Shown here: positions 1 through 7,556 of the stretch, piece after piece | Numbering within the stretch: the stretch's first letter is position 1 | How the letters are laid out: each line of letters starts with the position of its first letter | Assembly (NCBI GenBank): GCA_900544685.1 | Contig: UQWA01000003.1 | Span: 1 to 64,000, forward strand | DNA length: 64,000 nt | Origin: an uncultured Lachnospiraceae bacterium | GTDB lineage: Bacteria; Bacillota; Clostridia; Lachnospirales; Lachnospiraceae | Direction of reading: 5' to 3' | Position numbers and translations under genes: made by a program | Notes under the pieces: model-generated | What the model saw: only the letters and a program-made list of their open reading frames with translations | What the model was told of the DNA's origin: nothing | Databases searched by the model: none

Positions 1-34
1 TAGGGCGAATTGGGGACTTTCACCCGTTAGAAAC

Positions 35-91
35 GTGCGCCGCAAGGCGCACATATAAAATCCTTCAGTCATATTTTGGCTGGAGGATTTT
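35..91. terminator. Two stacked hairpins at the left edge
   Basis: The first hairpin has the arms GTGCGCC (35-41) and GGCGCAC (46-52) closed by a GCAA loop, a GNRA tetraloop. The second has arms AAAATCCTTCAG (57-68) and CTGGAGGATTTT (80-91), allowing one G-U pair. The second has A/T-rich flanks on both sides and could end transcription in either direction. The stable GNRA hairpin may be part of a structured RNA or the end of a mobile element lying outside the window. That last point is a guess. Confidence 0.5.
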
Positions 92-117
92 ATAGATATT
101 CCTTGTTTTTAATAAAA

Positions 118-190
118 GAACAAATGTTCGAAAACGAGTTGACAAACATATGTTCTTACTGTATAATACATTCAAACAGAACAAATGTTC
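118..190 (+). promoter_or_regulatory. SOS promoter with three LexA boxes
   Basis: A near-perfect sigma-A promoter is visible: TTGACA at 139-144, a 17-bp spacer, and TATAAT at 162-167. Two perfect Gram-positive LexA (DinR) boxes GAACAAATGTTC sit at 118-129 and 179-190. A third copy with one mismatch (AAACATATGTTC, 144-155) lies between the -35 and -10 elements. Boxes upstream of, inside and downstream of the promoter should give tight LexA repression and DNA-damage induction of the LysM gene that follows. Confidence 0.9.
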
Positions 191-212
191 TTGCTTGAAT
201 GGGGGATGAAAC

Positions 213-545
213 ATGAGTAAACAAAAGAAACAAAGAAGAAAGCAGATTAGAAGAAATAGACAAATATCCTTATGTATATCCATATTGTCTGTTTCTTTTC
301 TATTGATTATTATTTCCTGTAATTTTAAAGTGACTGCAGAGAAACCTGCTATTTACAAATACTATACAGAAGTCCGTGTTGATCGTGGGGATACCTTATG
401 GAGCATCGCAGACCGGTTTATGACAGAAGAATATACTTCCAGAAGAGCTTATGTACGAGAGATTCAGCAGATTAATAATCTGGGATGCGAACTGCAGTAT
501 GGGAAGAGAATACTGGTACCGTATTACTCAGAGGAAGTGAAATAG
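213..545 (+). CDS. yneA: YneA-like SOS cell-division inhibitor, LysM protein
   Basis: This is a 110-residue membrane-anchored protein. A basic N-terminus (about 20 residues) is followed by one hydrophobic segment (about residues 23-42). A C-terminal LysM domain (about 53-105) has the GDTLWSIA core and binds peptidoglycan. Size and plan match YneA of Bacillus, which delays septation during the SOS response by acting at the divisome. The three LexA boxes upstream make SOS control almost certain. The ATG at 213 has GGGGGA seven bases upstream. lexA, the usual divergent neighbour of yneA, is not visible, and the first 90 bases hold only hairpins. The function is inferred from architecture plus regulation; sequence similarity among YneA proteins is low. 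Confidence 0.8.
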   Translation: MSKQKKQRRKQIRRNRQISLCISILSVSFLLIIISCNFKVTAEKPAIYKYYTEVRVDRGDTLWSIADRFMTEEYTSRRAYVREIQQINNLGCELQYGKRILVPYYSEEVK

Positions 546-644
546 CCATAAATGTTTGTTTTTAAAAATTACAGGCTTAGTCACTGTTGCCTTGAACTTG
601 CCAGGAAACAGTAATGTCAATACTGCGTAGACTTCGAAAAATAG

Positions 645-684
645 GAGAACAGTTCGAATATATATATCCGACTGTTCTCTTTTT
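645..684 (+). terminator. Terminator after the LysM gene
   Basis: A 9-bp stem, GAGAACAGT (645-653) with ACTGTTCTC (671-679), is followed directly by TTTTT. It lies 100 bases after the LysM gene stop codon and points in the same direction. Confidence 0.8.
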
Positions 685-751
685 GGCTTTTTGAACATTA
701 ATGCGTTGAAGCTTTGCTTGTACACGGTAAAGCGTGGAGATTGACTGTATC

Positions 752-832
752 ATGGGCTATTTTTCTATGGAAGGACGTCTTGACGATTACCGCTGGGCGG
801 CTGTACATAGCAAGCCGCAAGGAAAGTTCTGA
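752..832 (+). pseudogene. Short orphan reading frame, possible gene remnant
   Basis: The stretch 546-863 holds no convincing gene apart from the terminator at 645-684. A 26-codon frame here starts with ATG and reads MGYFSMEGRLDDYRWAAVHS followed by six more residues. Its composition looks like real protein, but it has no ribosome binding site and I do not recognise it. It may be the tail of a lost gene. Confidence 0.2.
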
Positions 833-863
833 CAAGCTTTTGAGGAAGACAGGAAAAATTATA

Positions 864-2624
864 TTATCGTGAAAATTTATCACTGTAACGAATCTGCATA
901 TCTTCCCAATCCATGAATAATACATAAAATACTTTTCCGTATTGCTGGCTTTCTACAATTCTTCCATGATCAAGTACAGAAAGGTAAGTTCCGTCAGCCT
1001 TTCGAAGATGAAAATGAATATAGTCATTTTCATTACCGTTGTCAATCTGTTCCCAGATACTTGATTCTATCTGTTTTTGTTCGTCTTCACGAATCAGGTT
1101 ACGGAAACTTTTTTTAGTAAGTCTGAATAATTCATCTAAACTTTTATATCCCGTCATATGAAGAAACTCAACGTTTGCATAGAATAGTTCATCATCTTCT
1201 TTGGCTGCTCTATATATAATAAATGCACCTGGAAGATGTTCAGAGATATCCTTAAGAGCAAATCCAAGTTGTTTGCGGACTCCTGATTGGAGCCCATTTC
1301 TGTAAGCCATACATCCATTTTTTCCATGAAGTTTTATTTCATAAAGAGCTGCATCTGCACAACGCATAAGTTGTGAATGGTTTGCTGCAAATGTTGGATA
1401 TTCTGCATATCCGAGAGATATATAAAAAGTATGTTTTTCACCGTGATATGAGAAGATCTTTGGAAGCATTGTAAATTGCTGTAGCTGTTTATCTGCTTCT
1501 TTCAAGGTACAATTTGGTAAGAGAATGCAGAATTCGTCCCCACCGTTTCTTCCCAGTAATGCATCGGATGAGAAAAAAGCCTTCATGCTGTCTGCAAGAC
1601 TCTTTAATGCTCTGTCACCGTAACTATGTCCATAGATATCATTGATAAATTTAAAGTCATCGATATCAAAGAGTGCAGCCACAAAATGTGTTTGCGGATT
1701 TTTGGAAATCATTTTTTCTGCAAATTCATCAAATCCATAGCGGTTATAAATATTTGTAAGAGAATCTGTGCGTGCAAGTATTTGATATATGTTCTTATGT
1801 TCTTTTGCTACTAACCATACTCTGGTAAGAACTGACAGAAGAAGGCTTATAGTAAGAAACATTCCGCTGATGATTACGAGTAGTGTGTTATTTCTCCATC
1901 CAATTTTAGGAGTTACTTCCAATTTCCAGTTTTCATTTCCTATTATAAATGCATAGGAAACAGGATGATTTATTTGACCATCTGACTGATGAACCACTTT
2001 ATAAGTATCACTCCAGGGAGTGTCTGTTTTTGAGATCTTATATTCATATCCAAATTTTGAAAGTGCATTGACTGCATCTGAAAAAATATCCGGAACACGC
2101 AGGATAGCAATCGTAAATCCCCAAAAATACTCTTGTCCGTTTTTATCTTTCAGGTATACTGGGTTGCGGACTGCAATTCCATATCCACCCTGTTTTAATT
2201 CGAAAGGTCCCTGCGTAATGATTGTATGATTGTCTCTTGCATAACAGGAAATCTCTTTACGGTCTTTATCATGGAGCAGATCAATCTTGCCTGCCTCATT
2301 TCCTTCAACCGGATAAATATCTGTTATAACACCATTGGGAGCGAGCTGCACGCTTTCAATAGAAGCAGACATAAGATTCCCAGCAACCGTGTCAAACTGA
2401 TGGATTTCGCCATTTTCACTGATTAAGATCTGTTCCAAAGCATCCGTAATTTCAATTCCATTTGCAATTTCATTCTTTATGCGCTCACCATAGGTGTTTG
2501 CATTTAATTGTGCTGTTATGTGTCTCTGCTCTTTTTCGTGGGTGTCTGTTTTGTATACAATGAAACTAACAAGGCATAAGCCCAGTAAAAAAACGATAAG
2601 AGGCACAAGTATTTTCTTCTTCAC
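864..2624 (-). CDS. Membrane diguanylate cyclase, CHASE-GGDEF-PAS
   Basis: This predicted c-di-GMP synthase has 586 residues. An N-terminal membrane segment (about 5-24) is followed by an extracellular CHASE-type sensor (about 40-240) and a second membrane segment (about 246-270). The GGDEF domain (about 280-440) carries an intact GGDEF active site at residues 361-365. A C-terminal PAS-like domain spans about 455-575. The RxxD inhibitory site that normally lies just upstream of GGDEF is absent: the aligned residues are FSSD. Product inhibition through that site is therefore not expected. The start is GTG at 2624 with GAGGT upstream. It is monocistronic and runs against the local gene direction. 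Confidence 0.9.
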   Translation of the reverse strand: MKKKILVPLIVFLLGLCLVSFIVYKTDTHEKEQRHITAQLNANTYGERIKNEIANGIEITDALEQILISENGEIHQFDTVAGNLMSASIESVQLAPNGVITDIYPVEGNEAGKIDLLHDKDRKEISCYARDNHTIITQGPFELKQGGYGIAVRNPVYLKDKNGQEYFWGFTIAILRVPDIFSDAVNALSKFGYEYKISKTDTPWSDTYKVVHQSDGQINHPVSYAFIIGNENWKLEVTPKIGWRNNTLLVIISGMFLTISLLLSVLTRVWLVAKEHKNIYQILARTDSLTNIYNRYGFDEFAEKMISKNPQTHFVAALFDIDDFKFINDIYGHSYGDRALKSLADSMKAFFSSDALLGRNGGDEFCILLPNCTLKEADKQLQQFTMLPKIFSYHGEKHTFYISLGYAEYPTFAANHSQLMRCADAALYEIKLHGKNGCMAYRNGLQSGVRKQLGFALKDISEHLPGAFIIYRAAKEDDELFYANVEFLHMTGYKSLDELFRLTKKSFRNLIREDEQKQIESSIWEQIDNGNENDYIHFHLRKADGTYLSVLDHGRIVESQQYGKVFYVLFMDWEDMQIRYSDKFSR

Positions 2625-2667
2625 TTGGTTTACCTCGTTTTATCCATGAGAATTTTTATGATAAGGC

Positions 2668-2676
2668 ATTATATCA
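2668..2676 (-). promoter_or_regulatory. Extended -10 promoter for the diguanylate cyclase
   Basis: Reading the minus strand, TGATATAAT matches an extended -10 element (TGnTATAAT), 44 bases upstream of the GTG start. I see no good -35 hexamer, which is normal for extended -10 promoters. Confidence 0.5.
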
Positions 2677-2707
2677 CAGAAGTTGAAAAATAGAATAAGT
2701 TTTCTGA

Positions 2708-2896
2708 AAAAAAACAATATTTTTTAATGTCAAAGCGATAACGTTTTTCTTGTGTGCAAGAGAATATGAAGGGAAAATAAAATTAGTTATTTGGGGAATT
2801 GCAGAATATAAAAAATGGGCATTGAATGGTGTAGAGTTTCCATCGGAAACAATCGTGAAAGATAATATTTACTGGAGTGGAATACATTACAGATAA
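2708..2896 (+). pseudogene. Probable 3' remnant of a decayed gene
   Basis: The 640-base gap before galE holds no intact gene. This open frame has no ATG start and ends at TAA 2894-2896. It encodes a protein-like tail including KLVIWGIAEYKKWALNG and ending YWSGIHYR. Codon choice resembles the neighbouring genes. I do not recognise the family. From about 2900 to 3260 I see only low-complexity, AT-rich sequence and the galE leader. Confidence 0.3.
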
Positions 2897-3267
2897 TTTC
2901 AGGTTAGATAGATATACTTTGAAGTAACTTTCTCTTGTCTGGGATTCACACAAAAGCAAAGATCCTGCATATCTGCACTGAGTAACAGGCTCGTCGATAC
3001 AACGTACCGGTACCTTATAATACTCTGATTGTTGATCTGATTCATGCCATTGAAGAATCATATGAATATCGAAAACAGAGTTAACTGCACAAATTCTGCA
3101 GAATGGATACAATAATTATAGAATTTTCTCCATATTTTGTGTTATTCTGTTTATGTACAACTCTGATCTTTTATGATTAAATGATGTTGAAGAGATGGGA
3201 ATACATAAAGCAATCCATATAACATCATTCATGTCTGAGATCACAGGAGAAAAAGGAGGAACCGATT

Positions 3268-4284
3268 ATGGCAATTTTGGTAACAGGCGGCGCAGGATAC
3301 ATTGGAAGCCACACCGTAGTAGAACTTCAGAACGCAGGTTATGATGTAGTAGTTGTAGATAATTTAAGTAACGCAAGTGAAAAAGCACTGGACAGAGTCA
3401 GCGCAATCACAGGCAAGCCAGTTACTTTTTATAAAGCAGATATTCTTGACAGAGAGGCACTGAACGAAGTATTTGACAAAGAACAGATTGATTCCTGTAT
3501 CCATTTTGCAGGACTGAAGGCAGTGGGAGAGTCTGTTGCAAAGCCTTGGGAATATTATGAAAACAATATTGCAGGAACACTGACACTGGTAGATGTCATG
3601 AGACAGCACGGAGTAAAGAACATCATCTTTTCTTCCTCTGCAACTGTTTATGGCGATCCGGCCATCATCCCGATTACAGAGGAATGCCCAAAGGGACAGT
3701 GCACCAATCCTTATGGATGGACCAAGTCCATGCTGGAGCAGATCCTGACAGATATTCAGAAGGCAGATCCGGAGTGGAACGTGGTATTACTGAGATATTT
3801 CAATCCAATCGGTGCTCACAAGAGCGGAACCATGGGAGAGAATCCTAACGGTATCCCGAACAATCTGATGCCATACATTACACAGGTAGCAGTTGGTAAG
3901 TTAAAAGAACTGGGTGTATTCGGTAATGATTATGATACACCGGACGGAACTGGCGTCAGAGATTATATTCATGTAGTTGACTTGGCAAAAGGTCATGTAA
4001 AGGCATTGAAGAAGCTGGAAGGACATCAGGGACTGAATATCTACAATCTGGGAACCGGAAAAGGCTATAGTGTTCTGGATATTGTCAAAAATTTCGAAGC
4101 TGCAACCGGTGTGAAGATCCCATATGTGATCAAAGCAAGAAGACCAGGTGATATCGCTACCTGCTATTCCGATGCAAGCAAAGCAGAAAAGGAGCTTGGA
4201 TGGAAAGCGGAGAACGGTATTCGTGAGATGTGCGAAGACAGCTGGAGATGGCAGTCCCAGAATCCGAACGGATACGAAGATTAA
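3268..4284 (+). CDS. galE: UDP-glucose 4-epimerase
   Basis: GalE interconverts UDP-glucose and UDP-galactose in the cytoplasm, serving the Leloir pathway and glycan synthesis. The protein has 338 residues, the normal length. It begins with the Rossmann NAD-binding motif GGAGYIGSH (about 7-15). The catalytic Ser is in FSSSATVYGD, and the Tyr-x3-Lys pair is in YGWTK at about 150-154. An AGGAGG ribosome binding site precedes the ATG. It stands alone: galK and galT are not next to it, and a strong terminator follows, so a general nucleotide-sugar role is as likely as galactose catabolism. Confidence 0.97.
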   Translation: MAILVTGGAGYIGSHTVVELQNAGYDVVVVDNLSNASEKALDRVSAITGKPVTFYKADILDREALNEVFDKEQIDSCIHFAGLKAVGESVAKPWEYYENNIAGTLTLVDVMRQHGVKNIIFSSSATVYGDPAIIPITEECPKGQCTNPYGWTKSMLEQILTDIQKADPEWNVVLLRYFNPIGAHKSGTMGENPNGIPNNLMPYITQVAVGKLKELGVFGNDYDTPDGTGVRDYIHVVDLAKGHVKALKKLEGHQGLNIYNLGTGKGYSVLDIVKNFEAATGVKIPYVIKARRPGDIATCYSDASKAEKELGWKAENGIREMCEDSWRWQSQNPNGYED

Positions 4285-4311
4285 AACTCACATTATCATG
4301 AATTAAGGATT

Positions 4312-4397
4312 ACGTTCAAGAAAAAGGTACCACTTTTTGAATATTGGATATAAATCTGATGTTTGAAAAGTGGTTCCATTTTTTGAACGTGTTTTTT
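4312..4397. terminator. Bidirectional terminator between galE and the AraC gene
   Basis: This is a long two-part hairpin. The outer arms are ACGTTCAA (4312-4319) and TTGAACGT (4383-4390). The inner arms are around GTACCACTTTTT (4327-4338) and GAAAAGTGGTTCC (4365-4377). T-runs on the plus-strand side and A-runs on the other let it serve the convergent genes galE and the AraC regulator. Confidence 0.85.
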
Positions 4398-4406
4398 CTT
4401 TTTGAA

Positions 4407-5261
4407 TCAAGTCAATTCTCGTTTACGAAACTGGGATGGGGAGCATCCAAACTGTTTTCGGAACAGGCGGCTGAAATATAATGGATCATCATAACCCACC
4501 AGATCTGCGATCTCAGAAATATTATTATCCGTAGTTTCTAACATCACCCGGGCGTTCATCATCCGAACTGACTGGATGAACTGTGCAGGAGTGGTTCCGG
4601 TATAAGTCTTAAAGTTCTTAATAAATCCACCGGTATTAACATTATGTTCTGTAGCGTAAATCTCTACACTGATCGGTTCACTGTAATGTTGACGGAAATA
4701 TTCTACAGCCTCATCCATTTCCCGGAAGATCTGCATATTTTTTTTATGGGGTTTGACATACGACATACGATGAATACGGATCAGAAGTTCCATAAAATAG
4801 TGAACCAGCATTTCTTCATAATCTTCTTTGGTAAGCTGCAGTTCCTGTATAATGGATTGAAACAGATTTTTATATTCCATGGATGTTCCGGTATAAAAAA
4901 TATGAGTATCAGCGCTGATACCATACCGATTTAAAATATTTTCCACATTATTTCCAGTAAAATGAATCCAACAAACTTCTGACTGATCCACTGCGTTATA
5001 ATAATACATCTGTGGTTCTTTCGGACGATAAATAACCATATTTCCGGCTTCTACCGTCTGTTCTCTGCCATTAATTGAAAAATATGCTTTTCCGGCAGCT
5101 ACATAGAGAATCTGATAGTCCAGACGACCATTTGGACGGTTGGTTGGACGCTTATCCAAAGTATACAAACGATAAATTCCACAGCTTTCAATAAAAAGCG
5201 GATGTGTCTGATCATGAAAATCGATTTTTGATTGATTCCAGTAAGCTGAGTTGGTATACAT
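4407..5261 (-). CDS. AraC-family transcriptional regulator
   Basis: This is a 284-residue regulator with the usual two-part AraC plan. An N-terminal cupin-like ligand domain covers about 20-170. The C-terminal double helix-turn-helix domain covers about 185-284 and includes ISEIADLVGYDDPLYFSRLF, the signature of the second HTH. Such proteins usually respond to a sugar or related small molecule. The ligand here is unknown. It is transcribed divergently from the potassium channel operon 275 bases away and convergently with galE, and neither neighbour is an obvious target. A perfect inverted repeat just upstream of its start may be its own operator. Confidence 0.9.
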   Translation of the reverse strand: MYTNSAYWNQSKIDFHDQTHPLFIESCGIYRLYTLDKRPTNRPNGRLDYQILYVAAGKAYFSINGREQTVEAGNMVIYRPKEPQMYYYNAVDQSEVCWIHFTGNNVENILNRYGISADTHIFYTGTSMEYKNLFQSIIQELQLTKEDYEEMLVHYFMELLIRIHRMSYVKPHKKNMQIFREMDEAVEYFRQHYSEPISVEIYATEHNVNTGGFIKNFKTYTGTTPAQFIQSVRMMNARVMLETTDNNISEIADLVGYDDPLYFSRLFRKQFGCSPSQFRKRELT

Positions 5262-5290
5262 GAAGCTTAAATCTCCTTATTAAATCTATC

Positions 5291-5314
5291 TTTCAAAATC
5301 ATATCATTTTGAAA
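5291..5314. promoter_or_regulatory. Perfect inverted repeat, candidate AraC-gene operator
   Basis: TTTCAAAAT (5291-5299) and ATTTTGAAA (5306-5314) form a perfect 9-bp inverted repeat with a 6-bp spacer. It lies 30 to 53 bases upstream of the AraC gene's start codon. No T-run follows, so it is better read as a protein-binding site than as a terminator. Confidence 0.4.
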
Positions 5315-5345
5315 TAGAATTGTAAATGATGAACCCATTTGATGT

Positions 5346-5374
5346 TTGTCATTTATTACCAGATGCAGTATAAT
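5346..5374 (+). promoter_or_regulatory. Sigma-A promoter P1 for the ktr-kdp operon
   Basis: TTGTCA (5346-5351) and TATAAT (5369-5374) are spaced by 17 bp. This predicts a leader of about 155 bases before ktrB. I looked for a ydaO-type c-di-AMP riboswitch in that leader and could not recognise one. It contains a small TGGAAA/TTTCCA hairpin near 5390-5405. Confidence 0.55.
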
Positions 5375-5439
5375 AAAATAACTGAGAGATGGAAACTGCA
5401 TTTCCATTTCGGGGACTTGGAATAGCTGCCTGTCTTTAT

Positions 5440-5498
5440 AAAATCTTAATACAAAATCAGAAAATCTTACGCTATTTTAGAATGAGTCCTTATATAAT
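5440..5498 (+). promoter_or_regulatory. Candidate KdpE-activated promoter P2
   Basis: The 9-mer AAAATCTTA is directly repeated at 5440-5448 and 5461-5469, start to start 21 bp apart, which is two helical turns. The second copy ends exactly where a -35 box would begin for the TATAAT at 5493-5498, and that -35 position has no consensus match. A good -10, no -35 and paired direct repeats are typical of a response-regulator-activated promoter. KdpE, encoded in this operon, is the natural candidate. Confidence 0.4.
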
Positions 5499-5536
5499 GA
5501 ACAACGAACATATTTTGAAAGGGGCGTAAGCATATT

Positions 5537-6874
5537 ATGTCGGAGAATATGCACAGAAGAAGGCATCTGACCACATTTCAGGTAATTATTCTTGGATTTG
5601 CAGGTGTAATTTTGCTTGGTTCAGCCATATTGATGCTTCCTGTTTCATCTACGAAAGGAAGCGTTACTTCTTTTCACGATGCACTTTTTACAGCAACATC
5701 TGCCGTGTGTGTGACTGGACTGGCAGTACGCGATACAGGCAGTTACTGGTCTGCTTTTGGACAGACTGTGATTCTTATTTTGATTCAGGTAGGAGGTCTG
5801 GGCGTTGTCACGGTTGCATCTGCAGTAACAATTCTGTCCGGGAAAAAAATCTCGCTGATGCAGCGCAGCACCATGCAGGATGCCATTTCAGCACCTCAGG
5901 TAGGTGGAATTGTCAGATTGACCAGATTTATACTAAAAGGGACATTTTTGATCGAGCTATGTGGGGCATTCTTATTGCTGCCAGTATTTTGTCATGACTA
6001 TGGTGCAAAAGGAATCTGGATGGCCGTTTTTCATTCGATATCAGCATTCTGTAATGCCGGATTTGATATTTTAGGTACATCAGAAAACACCTTTCCTTCC
6101 CTTACCGGATATACAGGAAACATAATGGTAAATGTGGTGATTATGTTTTTGATTATCATTGGAGGAATTGGGTTCCTTACCTGGGAGGATATCTGTACAA
6201 ACAGAGGAAAACTGAAACGTTATCGGATGCAGAGTAAGGTTATTTTTGCGACAACATTGGTATTTATTGTACTGCCAGCTATCTTTTTCTTTTTTTCCGA
6301 TTTTCAGGAACTGTCCGCAGGAAGGCGTTTTCTCGCTTCTCTTTTTCAGGCAATAACGCCAAGAACTGCCGGATTTAATACAGAAAATCTTTCTAATATG
6401 ACAGAGGTATCAAAGGCAGTTATGATTTTGCTTATGCTGGTCGGAGGATCTCCCGGCTCGACCGCTGGAGGTATGAAAACAACCACTTTTGCAGTTCTCA
6501 TTTTGAATGCAGCTGCTACTTTCCGCAGTCGGGAAGAGGTAAGTGTATTTGGCCGCAGAATAGACAATTCTGTCATAAAAAATGCGGCAACGATCGGTAT
6601 GATGTATCTGGCACTGTTTCTGTGCGGAGGGTTCATCATCAGTGTACAAAATGGGATTCCTCTTTTGGATAGTCTTTTTGAAGCTGCCTCTGCGGTAGGA
6701 ACAGTAGGACTTACACTGGGGGTGACACCGGAGCTGCATCTTGCATCCAGATATGTGCTGATTATACTGATGTATCTGGGGCGGGTCGGAGGATTGACAC
6801 TGATCTATGCAGTATTATCAAAAAAGAATACAGGAAATGCAAAATTACCTTTAGAGAAAATAACAGTTGGATAA
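5537..6874 (+). CDS. ktrB: KtrB/TrkH-family potassium channel subunit
   Basis: This membrane subunit of a Ktr-type potassium uptake system has 445 residues, the usual KtrB length. Four pore-loop repeats are visible: TSAVCVTGL (about 56-64), ISAFCNAGF, TPRTAGFN, and SAVGTVGLT near the C-terminus. The glycines form the selectivity filter. Roughly eight to ten hydrophobic segments surround them. It pairs with the cytoplasmic KtrA gating subunit encoded 12-18 bases downstream. The kdpDE-like genes follow in the same operon, suggesting that potassium limitation controls expression. Confidence 0.95.
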   Translation: MSENMHRRRHLTTFQVIILGFAGVILLGSAILMLPVSSTKGSVTSFHDALFTATSAVCVTGLAVRDTGSYWSAFGQTVILILIQVGGLGVVTVASAVTILSGKKISLMQRSTMQDAISAPQVGGIVRLTRFILKGTFLIELCGAFLLLPVFCHDYGAKGIWMAVFHSISAFCNAGFDILGTSENTFPSLTGYTGNIMVNVVIMFLIIIGGIGFLTWEDICTNRGKLKRYRMQSKVIFATTLVFIVLPAIFFFFSDFQELSAGRRFLASLFQAITPRTAGFNTENLSNMTEVSKAVMILLMLVGGSPGSTAGGMKTTTFAVLILNAAATFRSREEVSVFGRRIDNSVIKNAATIGMMYLALFLCGGFIISVQNGIPLLDSLFEAASAVGTVGLTLGVTPELHLASRYVLIILMYLGRVGGLTLIYAVLSKKNTGNAKLPLEKITVG

Positions 6875-6892
6875 AATGGAGATGAAGTGTAT

Positions 6893-7540
6893 ATGAAAAA
6901 TATATTATTAATTGGGCTGGGACGTTTCGGAAAGCATGTTGCCCTGCAGCTGAATCAACTGGGACATGAAGTGATGGCAGTGGATGCCAATGAAGAGCGA
7001 GTAAATAAAGTACTTCCTTTTGTAACAAATGCGCAGATCGGAGACAGCACGGACGCTGAATTTTTAAAATCCCTTGGTATTGGCAATTATGATATTTGCT
7101 TCGTGGCTATTGGAGGAGATTTTCAGAATTCCCTGGAAACTACTTCACTTTTAAAAGAGCTTGGGGCCAAACTGGTCATATCTCGTGCAGAACGGGATGT
7201 ACAGGAAAAGTTCCTTTTGCGTAACGGAGCAGATAAGGTTGTGTATCCGGAAAAACAAGTAGCAAAATGGGCTTCGATCCGTTATACAGACGATCATATT
7301 CTGGACTATATGGAAGTCGATGCATCTCATGCTATTTTCGAAGTAGAGGTGCCTGAAGAATGGATTGGAAAAACAGTGGGCGAACTTGATATTCGCAAAA
7401 GACACAATATTAATATTCTTGCAGTAAAAAAAGATGGTGAAATCAGTATTACTATATCTGCAGACACTCTTCTTACAGAAAATGTAACGTTGCTGGTTTT
7501 GGGAGAGTATAAGGAAATTCGGAAATGTTTTCATATCTGA
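6893..7540 (+). CDS. ktrA: KtrA/TrkA-family potassium channel gating subunit
   Basis: This cytoplasmic RCK protein forms a gating ring on KtrB. The N-terminal Rossmann domain shows LIGLGRFGKHVALQL and the acidic VDAN that binds the adenine nucleotide ribose. The C-terminal RCK_C domain (about 135-216) is the site bound by c-di-AMP in characterised Firmicute KtrA proteins; that is family knowledge. I chose ATG 6893 because homologues start MKNILLIG. A GTG at 6887, in the same frame, has closer spacing to GGAG and cannot be ruled out. Confidence 0.93.
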   Translation: MKNILLIGLGRFGKHVALQLNQLGHEVMAVDANEERVNKVLPFVTNAQIGDSTDAEFLKSLGIGNYDICFVAIGGDFQNSLETTSLLKELGAKLVISRAERDVQEKFLLRNGADKVVYPEKQVAKWASIRYTDDHILDYMEVDASHAIFEVEVPEEWIGKTVGELDIRKRHNINILAVKKDGEISITISADTLLTENVTLLVLGEYKEIRKCFHI

Positions 7541-7556
7541 GAAAAAGGGGTGAAAT

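Noticed and set aside
2783..3112. 109-codon open frame on the minus strand before galE
   Set aside because: It has no ribosome binding site, odd composition (many Cys, His, Phe), and overlaps a plus-strand remnant with better coding character.
5375..5536. Leader of ktrB as a possible c-di-AMP (ydaO) riboswitch
   Set aside because: The conserved helices and GC-rich cores of that riboswitch are not visible; only a short hairpin is present.
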